A program made the translations under genes and the position numbers. Below the pieces are notes generated by a model. It searched no databases. It was not told the origin of the DNA and saw nothing but the letters and a program-made list of their open reading frames with translations. DNA of 64,000 bases from Sepioteuthis lessoniana. Taxonomy: Eukaryota; Mollusca; Cephalopoda; Myopsida; Loliginidae. Below are positions 10,865 to 21,353 of the stretch, one piece after another (the first letter of the stretch is position 1; every line of letters starts with the position of its first letter). The DNA lies in the NCBI GenBank assembly GCA_963585895.1, contig OY757917.1, forward strand, positions 101,793,617-101,857,616, read 5' to 3'.

Positions 10865-11140
10865 ATTGATTGATTGATTTTATGGTATTTCAAACCGTCT
10901 TAGGGTATTTTATGCCAAGAGATCAGGGAATCGCGTATATTGTATGTTTATATTCATTCCTATCTTATACAAAAACTTTCCACACACTTGTATGTTTTCA
11001 AGTATTCCTATCAAATACTAATAATTATTTGATTTCGAGTTATTATTTCAATTTCGTGCTAATCCTTTGTTTGCCCTGTTTTTTGTTTCAAGTCACCAAA
11101 AATGATAATTCTTTGTAAACAATAATCGTGTAAATTGATT
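10865..11140 (-). repeat. Family E, tail and core
   Basis: In plus orientation a degenerate tail (TTTTATGGTATTTCAAACCG, then GGGTATTTTATGCC) is followed by AT-rich core sequence. A related head lies at 11660-11830 in the same orientation, so these may be one element split by the SINE-like sequence between. Confidence 0.5.
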
Positions 11141-11345
11141 TACTTTCACCAGAAAATCCGTAAAGCGCTTGCGTGCGACATACGGGACCAGTAGACAACT
11201 ATTTCGACCTTATTAGGTCTTATCAGCATTTTATCCAGTAATCACCCCCACTGGAGATCGCACCAGCGACCACAAAGTGCAGAGCCGAAATTCCACTACT
11301 GAACCATCAGTCCAAATCCAACGTATGCGATCCCAAATCAACTAG
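11141..11345 (-). repeat. tRNA-like SINE of another family
   Basis: The minus strand reads an A-box-like TGATGGTTCAGTAGTGG and a B-box-like GGTGCGATCTCC about 50 bp apart. These are followed by a body with AAGACCTAATAAGGTCGAAA. The body palindrome AGACCTAATAAGGTC is notable. One copy is seen. Confidence 0.5.
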
Positions 11346-11830
11346 TCATAGCATTTGTGTGTCAATTAACTAATATACATCTAAACAATAAAAGCTTCAA
11401 ATGCCTCTTCTTAATATAAATAATTCACAGTTGAATGGTTTTAAATATCCCAATTTAATACTTTATAAATGTATAGTTTCAATTAATTACTTCTATTTTA
11501 TAACAGTCATTTGTTTGCACACTCATCGATGGTTTCAATTATCTAATAGTAATCTTAGTAAACAATAATTGCTCCACGTAACTGTACTTAAGACAAATAG
11601 TTTACAGTTATATGACATCAGGTATTCCTAAGGACTACGAATGATTTTTAAACAGATCTCTTTGACCCAGGTACTACTACTCCAGGTCAGAATGGGTACC
11701 CACGATGAAGGGGTACCCCACTCTCCACCGATCTCCAGAACTGGACCCTCACCATCAAATACAGTTTAGTGCCATAACAAGGACACTCTTTTTTGGAAGG
11801 GGCCTTATTCCTCTATCGTTGAAACAGTCA
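11346..11830 (-). repeat. Family E, core and head
   Basis: Core-type AT-rich units with CAGTTGAATGG and CAGTTATATGAC lead to the family head in inverse: GACCCAGGTACTACTACTCC at about 11665 and GGGGTACCCCACTCTCC at about 11710. It is strongly diverged. Confidence 0.5.
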
Positions 11831-12000
11831 CTAACGATCGACTATGTAAATACATATATTAAAAGAATAAGTTATAAAATTATGCGTAACCTTGTGTTTG
11901 GTTTGAGTTGGTTTAATCGCACAACAACCGTTGTTGGTTATTTAATGCCAAAGTAACTGTGTAACATATTAATGATATGAATATGTAAAATGTACATATA

Positions 12001-12599
12001 TGTAAAACTTTCACATGAATAGGAATCCCGAAACACTGACGACTTTCTTTAGTTCAGGTAAAAAACACTTTTATTGACCTTCTTGACTTTTAGGTTTTTC
12101 GATACGAGGAGAGAGAGAGACACAATTTTTACTATGCTGACTGTTCCATCTGACCCAATAACACGCGGCACATCCTGTAGTCCCAACTGGACTCGCCTCG
12201 TCCAGCTTCAAATCTCAACTGGCCTCGCCCAGCTTCAAATCTCAACTGGCCTCGCTCAGCTTCAAATCTCAACTGGCCTCGTCCAGCTTCAAATCTCAAC
12301 TGGCCTCGCCCGGCTTCGGATCTCAACTCACTGCTTTTTTTTAAAAATCACCAAAATTCTCAGCCCATCGCTTCCAGGCATGACGTCATTCGCGCCTCAG
12401 TCCTATTTCCTATCTGGGGTTTTTATTATGACATTTGTGATTGTCACATCCTTCGCGCACGAGCGTGAACACCTGCATTCAATGTGTGCCCCCGCACGTG
12501 CACTAAGCCGAATAGTTCTAAGCCTAACTAAAGCGAATAATAAGATATAACCAACGAAAAATGATAATATAAAAAAAATCATTCCGCAATTATATAACA
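12001..12599 (-). mobile_element. LTR-like dispersed repeat (family G), possible solo LTR fossil
   Basis: This ~600-bp minus-strand repeat has an inverted relative at 16524-16985. In its own sense it begins TGTTATATAATTGCGGAATG and ends GTTTTACA, fitting TG...CA LTR ends. AATAAA lies about 70 bp before the end. I see no clear 4-6 bp flanking duplication and no internal retroelement region, so solo LTR is a tentative reading. It contains a 27-bp tandem array. It is a fossil without coding capacity. Confidence 0.45.
12184..12330 (-). repeat. 27-bp minisatellite, about five units
   Basis: The unit contains aactggcctcgcccagcttc plus AAATCTC. Units vary at CGCC/CGTC/CGCT. It lies inside family G; the plus copy at 16.5 kb has roughly one unit, so expansion was local to this copy. 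Confidence 0.9.
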
Positions 12600-12832
12600 A
12601 CTGTACTTAATGCAAATAATTTACAGTTATATAACTAAGCCAAATAGTTTTAAGCCTAACTAAACCGAATAATAAGATATAACCAACGGGTAGAAGTAGA
12701 TAGTACAGTAGACTAGGTTTTCTTTTTAACCTTGTTTAGGCAACCAGTCTAGAAGAAGAAAAACTGAATTCATACCAGTTAAACTCTGCTTGAAAATTGA
12801 CCTATCCTGTCCCCCACCTGAGCAGAGGGGTT

Positions 12833-12888
<56 letters not shown>

Positions 12889-12990
12889 AACAAGATTTGG
12901 CATTAAATAACCTGCAAGTTATGTAAAATACAACCAGTATATAGAAATGGAATTTTGGCTTTTATAAACCAACCAACCAACCAACCAACA
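12600..12990 (+). repeat. SINE-A 3' end, (TA)n and a shared-tail scrap
   Basis: Family-E-like core is at 12600-12680. A SINE-A 3' part (GCAACCAGTCTAGAAGAAGA to AGCAGAGGGGTTGG) spans about 12730-12835. A pure (TA)n run is at 12836-12886. Half of the shared tail hairpin (TTTGGCATTAAATAACCTGC) is at about 12897. (AACC)n is at about 12967-12988. Confidence 0.7.
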
Positions 12991-13294
12991 AAAAATCAAG
13001 GTATGTCCACCAATTTTTTGCTGTTAACGTAAAATTTGTGCAATTCAACATTGAAAGAATTCAGATCACTTAAAGAGGAATTACTCTTATGGAAAACATT
13101 GTTCCCCATGAAATTTTAAATGTGTAAAATATCATTTTCAGGAAATTGATTATTTGATTTATACAATTTATTTTGCTGTTTTACTCATAAATACAAAATT
13201 GACATTTTTTTGATTATTTCTAGTGCAACATTTTACAATCAAAAACGGGTAATATAAGTAATTACCAAACCCTACGGTAGTAAAACTCGGTAAC
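12991..13294. other. No recognised feature
   Basis: AT-rich DNA with no supported frame or repeat. Confidence 0.45.
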
Positions 13295-13712
13295 TCAGAA
13301 AAAAAGTACAGCAATAAAGAGTGCTCCAATAAAAAAAAGTACACCAATAAAAGAAGCACAACAATAAAAAGTACACCAATAAAAAAGTACACCAATAAAA
13401 GAAGTATACCAATAAAAAAAAGCACACCAATAAAAGAAAGTACACCAATAAATAAAGTTCACCAATAAAAAAAAGTGCACCAATAAAAAAAGTACACCAA
13501 TAAAAAAAAGGTACACCAATAAAAAGTACACCAATAAAAAAGTACACCAATAAAAAAAGGACAGCAATAAAATAAAAGCACACCAATAAAAAAAAGTACA
13601 CCAATAAAAAGTACACCAATAAAAAAAGTACAGTTATAAAAAAAAGTACACCATTTAAAAAAATAATTATACCAATAAAAAGTACAGCAATAAATAAAGT
13701 ATACCAATAAGT
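13295..13712 (+). repeat. ~17-bp minisatellite carrying AATAAA
   Basis: About 25 units read approximately GTACACCAATAAAAAAA, with length variation in the A run and occasional CAGCAATAAA. Each unit carries AATAAA, the polyadenylation hexamer. The long minus-strand frames here (YWCTFFIG-type repeats) are a by-product of the array. Confidence 0.9.
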
Positions 13713-14139
13713 TTATTTCATTCTATATAGAAAGTATCTTTGTCTATTTTCAAACCAAATTTCATCTCGAATATACTCCTCTCATCGTAACAAGCGAATT
13801 TCTCATTATTCTGTAATTGTAGGATTGATAAGTCAGATTGTGTTTTACAACCCCCCCCACACACACATATATATAATTTTTATTTTTGTACATATTTCTA
13901 TAATGTTGGTGGCGTAAAAAAATAGATGAGGCATTTTGTAAATGAAAAATATTTCACAAACTGATATCTAAGAAAAAAAAGAAAAGACTAAAAACATCCG
14001 TACTACTTGAAAACAATCAACCAGTATGACAATGTTTAGCCAAAAGAAAAAACACCGACAGAGTTTTATATGAAATTCCTCATATATTCTATGCGTGAAT
14101 AATCCACATCTATTGTCTTCGGACGCTGTCTGGATATTA

Positions 14140-14141
<2 letters not shown>
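13713..14141. other. No recognised feature
   Basis: AT-rich DNA with a short C run and (CA)n at about 13850-13868. No frame or family was assigned. Confidence 0.45.

Positions 14142-14225
<84 letters not shown>
14142..14225 (+). repeat. (TA)n(TG)n microsatellite
   Basis: A pure TA run changes directly into a pure TG run, a compound form seen repeatedly in this window. Confidence 0.95.
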
Positions 14226-14227
<2 letters not shown>

Positions 14228-14815
14228 ATTTCTGACAAGTTTTTTGACACTAGTTTTGCATCATAGAAGTCTAAGTGACAGCAAGTCTCTTCATGTGTCC
14301 ATGACACTTTTAAGTTTTCTGGCTGTGGTCAGAACGGTTTCAATTCTTCCTTTGTTCTCCAGTTCCCTAAGTTTCTTTTCCAGACCAAGTGCACCAACTA
14401 CTATCGGCATCACCGTCATATTCATGTTCCACAGGCTTTTCAGCTCTCTGGCAAGATTCAAGTATTTGTTTCTATTCATTCTCTTTTATTTTTACTCAAT
14501 GGTCCGTTGGAACGATGAAATCCACTCGTGGACAAGTTCTTTATTTCTTGTTAATCAACACTAGGTATGGTCTTCTGGTCGGGTTTGGGTGATACGTTCT
14601 TATCTCAAAATCCCAAAGAATTCTATGCGCCTCATTTTTTAGGACAGATTCTGATTTGTGGATATAATATTTGTCATCATGGTCAAATTTTAATCTCTTG
14701 CACAATTCCCAGTGGTTCTCCTTTCTCAGCCAGTCATGCCCAATCTTGTATTCCTTTTGCGCCAATTTGCTGCAATTTCTTTTTGTTGTGGTTTAATCAA
14801 AGGGAGGAAAATTCA
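14226..14815 (-). mobile_element. RLE-type LINE, 3' fragment
   Basis: Minus-strand frames give AQKEYKIGHDWLRKENHWEL (14765 downwards), the WDFEIRTYHPNPTRRPYLVL endonuclease entry, and NRNKYLNLARELKSLWNMNM with GRIETVLTTARKLKS. The expected RPDL reads RPYL here, so a putative catalytic Asp is lost. The 3' UTR runs to about 14226. The 5' side is cut by the Penelope-like element. Confidence 0.8.
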
Positions 14816-14828
14816 TAAACTGTAAGGA

Positions 14829-16304
14829 TTTTTATCATTAAGAGTTTTCAGACTATTGTCTTCATCTTTATTGTTATTTCCACAACGTTTCGGAACGAAA
14901 AGTTCATATACATAGAATATTTCGAAGAAATGGCACTAGGATCTACATCACTAAAGCCATCTATGTGGCCTAGATACGTAGATGACACATTCATTCTCTG
15001 GCCTCATCAAAAAGATGTTCAGATATTACTTGATCACGTGAACTCAATCCGACCATCTATACAGTTCACTATGGAGAAAGAGCAAGATAACAAATTACCC
15101 TTCTTCGATGTATTAGTAACAAACACGAAGCAAGGATTCAGGTCATCTGTTTACCGTAAGCCCACCTTCACCGGACAGTACCTTAATTTCAATTCCTATC
15201 ATCCATATACGGTAAAGAAAGGAATAGTCCGTTGCTTAGAACATCGAACAAAAACCATTAGTAGCGATACTGATGCATATCAAGAAGAAATGATTAGTCT
15301 GTGACACAACCTCCATCGTAACAACTACCCAGAGTGTATAACATCGGCTCCAATAAACCTAGATTGGAGGATAGAGGACAATACCCGAAAACTCACCACT
15401 GTATGTCTGACCTATATCAAGGGACTAGCCGAAAGGATTCAAAAGATATGTAGGCCATATGACATCAAGACAGTATTCACAAGTGGTTCAACTCTCTGGA
15501 GATATTTCTTTCGGGTCAAGCCACCAACAGAATTCAACATGATCAAAAACTGCGTTTACTCCATCACTTGCAGTTGTGGTAAAATATACAAAGGTGAGAC
15601 AGGTCTCCCACTAAAAGTAAGGCTAGAAGAACATCGGAAGATAGTAGTACGAGGTGAGATTGAAAAGTCGGGTATGGCGGACCATATATGGAAGGAAAAG
15701 GGAAACCATCTGCCCTTATGGGATGAAGTTGAAATAATTGATAGGGCTGAACATTGGAGGATTAGACGCCTTAAGGAATCAGCACATATGTTGCGCTACA
15801 ATGACCTGCTGAGTAGACCAAGTATAGAGTTGAATACAATATGGGAACTGATAATTAAAATGGCTTGATAAAAAAAAATCTGAATATGAGCACAGGTAAA
15901 AAAATCATACATAATAGTAGAAATCCTAGTCAAGTAATACATTAAGTTTATAAGTCCCAAAAATTCACTCTAAATTGTCCAGCAGGACACATAGAGTAAC
16001 GGTTATAGGCGTTTTTTCCCTAAGCTTCTAAGGAGACAAACATCTGAAGGTTGCAGGCGAGTAACGATACATGAATACTTAATACTTGCACCCAGTTATG
16101 GCAAACAGGATCAGAACAGACGACCCCCGTGGATTCAATAAAGTTCGAAGTTCCGCCTAGGATCCCGAGTTCGACAATTACCTGAAGAAGGCCGGAGGAC
16201 ATATTGGCTGAAACGTTATGGAAATAACAATAAAGACGAAGACAATAGTCCAAAAACCCTTAATGATAAAAATCCTGAAGCTTCGTCTCAGAAATTTTGA
16301 CAAC
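14829..16304 (+). mobile_element. Penelope-like element, truncated
   Basis: The plus strand encodes the end of a reverse transcriptase (MWPRYVDDTFILW at ~14966; YVDD catalytic box; NKLPFFDVLVTN; SSVYRKPTFTGQYLNFNSYH). It then encodes a GIY-YIG-type endonuclease (NCVYSITCSCGKIYKGETG; VRLEEHR; ADHIWKEKGNHLP). This order is diagnostic of EN-bearing Penelope-like elements. Inverted terminal repeats of about 70 bp share AGGATTTTTATCATTAAG (about 14825-14895 and, inverted, 16208-16277). The insertion is flanked by taaactgtaagga at 14816-14828 and 16305-16317. The N-terminal half is absent and the frame is broken, so it is a dead copy. Confidence 0.9.
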
Positions 16305-16523
16305 TAAACTGTAAGGAATACAAATTTTAATGATATAACGATCATTTCATCATATTTTCCTTCACCTCATCTTTATCATTTAAGTTACTTCGATGCCACA
16401 GTCCATCATTTTAACCACTGCACCAAAGGGACTCCCTCTAATAGCAACATAAGGCCCTGAAGAACAATTATATTAAAGCGAAAATGGATTATACGCAATA
16501 GAATAGCAGGAGAAAAAGATGAA
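16305..16523 (-). repeat. SINE-B head fragment and spacer
   Basis: After the Penelope target duplication, an inverse SINE-B head (CGATGCCACAGTCCATCATT, then ACCACTGCACCAAAGGGACT) lies at about 16390-16436. The rest is AT-rich and unassigned. Confidence 0.6.
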
Positions 16524-16985
16524 ACGTTATATAATTGCAGAAGGATTTTTTTATATATTATCATTTTTCGTTGGTTATATCTTATCTTTCGGTTTAGTTA
16601 GGCTTAGAACTTTTCGGCTAAGTGCACGGGTAGGGGCACACATTGAGCGCAGGTATTCACGCTTCCGCAGGGAGGATGTGACAATCACAGATGTCATAAT
16701 AAAAACCCCGGATAGGAAATAGAACTGGGGATGTGAATGACGTCATGCCCAGAAGCGATGGGCTGGGATTCTTGGGTATTTTGAAAAAAGCAGTTTGTTG
16801 AGATTTGGACCAAGACGAGTCAGCATAGTAAACGACGAACAGTTAGCATAGTAAACATTGTGTCTCTCTCTCTCCTCGTGCTAAAAACCTAAAAGTCAAG
16901 AAGGTAATAAAAGTTTCGTACCTGAACCAAGAGAGTCGTCAGTGTTTCGTGTTTTTCGGATTCCTATGCGTATGAACATTTTATG
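16524..16985 (+). mobile_element. LTR-like dispersed repeat (family G), second copy
   Basis: The inverted relative of 12001-12599. Shared blocks include GTTATATAATTGCAGAAGG at the start, the GGCTTAGAAC...CGGCTAAGTGCACG block, GACGTCAT, the CTCTCTCTCCTCGTGC block, CCTAAAAGTCAAGAAGGT with AATAAA, and a GTCAGTGTTTCG end. There is no coding capacity. Confidence 0.45.
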
Positions 16986-17062
16986 CATGTGAATCGTTTT
17001 AACACACCCGTATATGTTTCCGCATGTATATGTGTATAGTTGTATCACGGCTATACAACAAA

Positions 17063-17820
17063 CAGTAACGAGAAGAAAAACAACTGTTTGGATATTTCAG
17101 GCGACAAACTGGTGAGATTGCACCCAAGACAAACTGGACATGGCAAAGAAAGAGAAACTTCAAGAAAGAAACTAAATCGCTGTTAAGAACAGGTCAAAGC
17201 AGAACTAAACAAACCAATTATATAAAAGATAAAATTGATTATATGCGATTGAGTAGCAAGCGTAGGTAATGGGATGATGGAGAAAAAAACGATTAATCAC
17301 ATAATAAACAAATGCAGCCATCAAGGACGAAAAGAGTACAAGACTAGGTACGACTGGGTCGGGAAAGTGATTCACAGGAAATTATTCAAGAGATTAAAAT
17401 CTGATCCTACAACCAAATGGTATGCACAAACCAGAATCTGTTCAAGAGGATATAAAAAATAAAATTCTCAGGGATTTTGAGATACAAACGGATCACCTTA
17501 CCCCAGCCAGAAGACCTGACCTATGTTAATCAACAAAGTAAAAAAAAAAGCACTGTGATAGTGATACCAAATACCAATTGTATTTAGAGCTCTTGGAACT
17601 ATCCCAAAGGTATTGGAAAAAGACTGTAGGAACTGAATATGAGAGGAAGAATCGAGACCATCCAGAACACCGTTTTGTTAAACTCGGCCAGAATACTAAG
17701 AAGAGTCCTCAAGACTTGAGGTGACTTGCTTTATCTTATACTCCTGTGAAAGACCATCATCAATAACAGGTGTAAAAAGTGGCAAGAAGTAAAATAACAA
17801 CAATAATAATAATATGCAGT
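17063..17820 (+). mobile_element. RLE-type LINE, C-terminal fragment with TAA-rich 3' end
   Basis: The plus strand carries, in order, an ACTGG-x-ATGGC (W-x-W-x-K/R-K-G-N) motif near 17137. The knuckle region follows, with TINHIINKCSHQGRKEYKTR at 17274-17350. Next come YDWVGKVIHRKLFKRLKSD, the KILRDFEIQTDHLTPARRPD-like endonuclease entry near 17460-17520, and the C-terminal GRIETIQNT-like end near 17650. It ends near 17800 with (AAT)n. Several frameshifts are present. Confidence 0.75.
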
Positions 17821-18404
17821 ATTGGATTGTAAAAATGGTATAAGCACCAACCAGAACCAGTAATAGAAGCCAAAAGAGGAAGTATTCTCTTGAACTTTTC
17901 AATCCAAACTAAGAGAGAAAAATAAAGAGCAACAGGACACATATAAAGGTTAAGGACTATAAAAGAAAAAGATGCTCTTTAACTGATATACTAGTGCCAG
18001 CTGTTAATTACGTCAGTCAAATCGTAAAAATGTGGCACATTGAAATTGCCTATTATAGTGGGAGCTCTAGGTATGATCAAGAGAAGGACAGATATTTTTG
18101 GTGGGATTTGTTAAAGATATCTTTGTTTTGGTTGATGATGTATAAAGATGTAAGAATGTAGGAGTTGTCTCTGAGTAAGTCTATAATTTTGTTGTGGTAC
18201 AGGCGGTGACAACCAAAATGAAATACAAAAAATTGCACTTTATGGAACAACTTATCTTCTAATTTGATTGAAAAATATCAGTTAAAAGAGGCATCAAAAA
18301 CATAAATACGAAGATAAATACGTTGATCATATTCTTCTTTTACCGTAGGTTTTGGTTAAAGACCCGGTGAACGATTGTAAGCAACCATAAGCAAAGGTAA
18401 ATAT
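17821..18404. other. No recognised feature
   Basis: AT-rich DNA; the sequence just after 17821 may still be LINE-related. No frame or repeat was assigned. Confidence 0.4.
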
Positions 18405-18434
18405 GAAATAATAATAATAATAATAATAATAATA
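18405..18434 (+). repeat. (TAA)n array at LINE 5' junction
   Basis: About nine TAA units directly precede the 5'-truncated LINE copy, as at 38072-38119. This is likely either the tail of an earlier insertion or a TAA target. Confidence 0.9.
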
Positions 18435-19360
18435 TACAGCCACCAGAAACAATACTGACAACTCGAGGATCAACTGAACGGAAATAACTAAAAAACAAAA
18501 ATTGGAAGAACAACTGTATGGACGTTTTAAACGACTAACAAGCGACATCTCACACGAGAATATGTGGATGTGGCTAAAAAAGGGAAACCTTAAGTGAGAA
18601 ACTGAATCTCTTCTAATTCCAACTCAAAACAACGCCATAAGTATCTATTATTAAAGCAAGAATTGATAAAATCCAACAAAACAACAAATGTTGGTTATGT
18701 GGTGATAGAGACGAAGCGATCAATCATATAATAAGCAAAACTGGCACAGAAGGAGTATAAGACTAGACACGATTTGGTGGGCAAGGTGATCCACTGGGAA
18801 TTGTGCAAAAAATTGAAATTTGACCATACGAACAAATTGTATATGCACAACCTAGAATCCTCTGGGATTTTGAGATACAAACAGATCAACTAATCTTGAC
18901 CGGGCGACCAGACTTAGTGATAATCAACAACAACAACAACAAAAAAAAAATAAGAGTAAAAAGAAAAAACAAAATAGATAAACAAGAAAAATAAAGAGAA
19001 CCTGCCGAATTGTGGACTTTGCTGTCCTGGCTGACCACAGAGTAAAATTAAAAGAAAGCTAAAAGAAAGATAAGTACTTCGATCTTGCTAGAGAACTGAA
19101 AAAAACGGTGGAACATGAAAGTGATGATGATACCAATTGTAATTGGTGCTCTTAGTACAGTCATCAAAGGATTGGAACAAGGACTGAATGACTTGGAAAT
19201 AAGAGGACGGGTGGAAACCATCCAAACAACAGCATTATTGAGATCGGCCTGAATACTGAGAAGGGTCCTGAAGACTAGAAGAGACTTGTTGACACTCAAA
19301 CTCAAGTAAAAAATCATCGGCTCACGCTGGTGTGAAAAACTCGAGTTAATAATATTAATG
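18435..19360 (+). mobile_element. RLE-type LINE, C-terminal half
   Basis: From 5' to 3' it holds the thumb-side QLYGRFKRLTSDISHENMWM segment (about 18510-18560), a W-x-W-L-K-K-G-N motif, CWLCGDRDEAINHIISK (CCHC knuckle, about 18690-18735) and the YKTRHDLVGKVIHWELCKKL segment. The ILWDFEIQTDQLILTGRPDL endonuclease entry is at about 18855-18915, then IVDFAVLADHRVKL (about 19010-19050), KYFDLARELKK and GRVETIQTTALL (about 19205). The 3' UTR ends near 19345 in TTAATAATATTAATG. It contains several frameshifts. Confidence 0.8.
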
Positions 19361-20078
19361 TAATTGCCATAAGTGACGCATGCGCACGTCACTTTACAAG
19401 ATTTATTTTACGACATAAATAAATTATACTATACAGATTGCAAAATCAACATCGTGTTTACCAGTTAAGTTATAAATGTGATCCTTGCGTGAGTTTGATA
19501 ATTTGTTCGAAATGAATAAGAAATTCTTTGAAGGAAGAAGAGAAAAATAGGTGGAGGTTGTGAAAAAGAAGAAAGAAGGAAGCGAAGGAAGAGAAGAGAG
19601 AAAACAAACATATGAGCTAAATAAAAGGGAGCAAAAGACGGAGTGGAAACTAATAGAGAAAGTGAAAGAAGAAAGAAGAAGAAACAGAGGCGCCCGAGGA
19701 GAAGAAAGCGGCGGGGGGCAAATAAGTAAATACATAGATAGATAAATAGATAAAAAGACCATTTTTAACAGTGAAGAAAAGTAAAAGAGATAACGACAGA
19801 ATAAAAGGAAAAGTTTTTTAAAAAGAGATAGAAGGAATTTCGAGGAAAAGAATAATGATAGTAGATTAAATAGATAAATAAATAAATGAAGAAGAAGAAG
19901 AAGAAGAAGAAGAAGAAGAAAGCTGGAAAAGGATGAGGGGAGTGATGGGGTGGAAAGTAGGAAGCGAAAAACAAGACGAATGAAAAAAGCGGAAGAATTT
20001 GTGTATAATAGAAAGTTGAATACTGTCACCAAAAATAGCGATCTTGCGAAAAACAGACTGAGTCACTTCTTGTTTGAT

Positions 20079-20115
<37 letters not shown>

Positions 20116-20330
20116 ATGTGTGTGTCTGTGTGTATGTGTGTAACAGCTCAACCATATGACGTGAAATTATTTGTTTATGTTATTTTAATGCAAGTACAAA
20201 ATTAAACCTGCGAACATTTCCCTCGCTTCTGACATTAGAGATTTATTTCTCGAATAGCAATGTTACTAAGAAGCAAAAAGAATATGCTTTATATCGAAAA
20301 GAATGAATTTTTGAAACTGTGCATGGTTTA
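19361..20330. repeat. Purine-rich stretch and microsatellites
   Basis: Plus-strand purine-rich (GAA/GGA-type) sequence spans about 19515-20000, including (GAA)n at 19888-19921. A compound (TA)n(TG)n run spans about 20078-20143. A ~200-codon minus-strand frame here is a low-complexity product (S/F/L-rich) and not considered a gene. Confidence 0.7.
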
Positions 20331-20885
20331 GCAAAGTAAGTTGGCCGATCGTTGTCGCAGGCAACCCGAAAGTTCTCTTTTAAATAGCAACTACACCGAG
20401 ATATAGAGGAAAGCGCAACTTCTTTTCTCTGGATTATTCCACTTACCCTTGATCCGTACCTTATAATGCTGAGTGCCTGTGGTGTAATGGTTATCGTCGT
20501 AGAAAATGGACACGGCAACACGAGTTCAAATCCTGGACGAGACTGATTGCATTTCACATAGCCCTAATACCCTTGGGAAAAGTATGAATCCAATTGTTCT
20601 CCCTCCAGCTATGGATAAATAGTTGGGCAGACTGATTTCTTCAGCCTAGGTGTGGCAACTAGTCTAGGAGAAGGAAAACTCTGAATTCAAACCTGATAAA
20701 CTCCGTCTAAAAATTGACCTTGTGTCATATCCTGCCCGAGCGGAGGGGTTGGTAAATATGATAATGCTGAGTGTTAATCAAGAAGGCATCAAGTACCATT
20801 TTTTGAGTTTTTGATATGACTCGACTAGGGATTGAACAATTGATGAACACTCTGGTCCGGGAGACCGGGTTCAATCGGGCGAGGT
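20331..20885 (-). repeat. SINE-C copy interrupted by SINE-A
   Basis: The minus-strand SINE-C 3' part is at 20331-20462 (TAGCAACTACACCGAG; CCACTTACCCTTGATCCGTA). After the insertion it continues at 20774-20885 (AAGAAGGCATCAAGTACCAT; GATATGACTCGACTAGGGAT; then the inverse tRNA-like head). It is diverged. Confidence 0.75.
20476..20760 (+). repeat. SINE-A copy with 13-bp target duplication
   Basis: A full-length SINE: CCTGTGGTGTAATGGTTATC head, GAGTTCAAATCC B box, GAGGGGTTGGTAAATATG end. Flanking ataatgctgagtg is present at 20463-20475 and 20761-20773. It is inserted within SINE-C. Confidence 0.9.
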
Positions 20886-21353
20886 GGCACTTCGCAGGTC
20901 CGGGTTGAGGTTGTGATAATTGAATCGAAGAATAGAAAGTGAGACGAGATCGAAGAAGAAGGAGAAACGTAAGGGAGAAGAGAAGATCATGCCTCTTACA
21001 TCCCCACCACCACCACCACCACCACCACAGAACTGCTATTTTTTTTCTTTTCGTTCCAAGTCTGCTGCTGCGGTCTCACCCCCTCCTCCTCTTTAACCTC
21101 TCATCTCTCGTAGCTCCTAGCTTTTCCTTAATGAAATATATTAAGTAAAAACCTCAACTAAACCCTTCACTTTTAATAACTATACTTATCGGAAACTTAT
21201 TTTTCTATTTATCTAAATGAAAACTAATTAAACCAAGAGCAGATAAATCTAATTTGTTATTATGGTAATAACCTTTCTCTCACCAAGTACATTATAAAAC
21301 AATATGTTTTGCTTTTCAGTGACAATTCAATGCGATCCTAATACGCCAACTGA
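20886..21353. other. No gene; (CCA)n array
   Basis: A (CCA)n run is at about 21003-21030. A T-rich tract ending in TTTTGCTTTTCAG at about 21307-21320 looks like a splice acceptor upstream of the open frame at 21354. Nothing else was assigned. Confidence 0.45.

Noticed and set aside
13168-13707. Several overlapping minus-strand frames rich in YWCTFF
   Set aside because: They are translations of the AATAAA-bearing minisatellite in all frames.
19424-20032. ~200-codon minus-strand frame
   Set aside because: It is the complement of GAA/GGA-rich low-complexity DNA. The product is a Ser/Phe/Leu string without domains.
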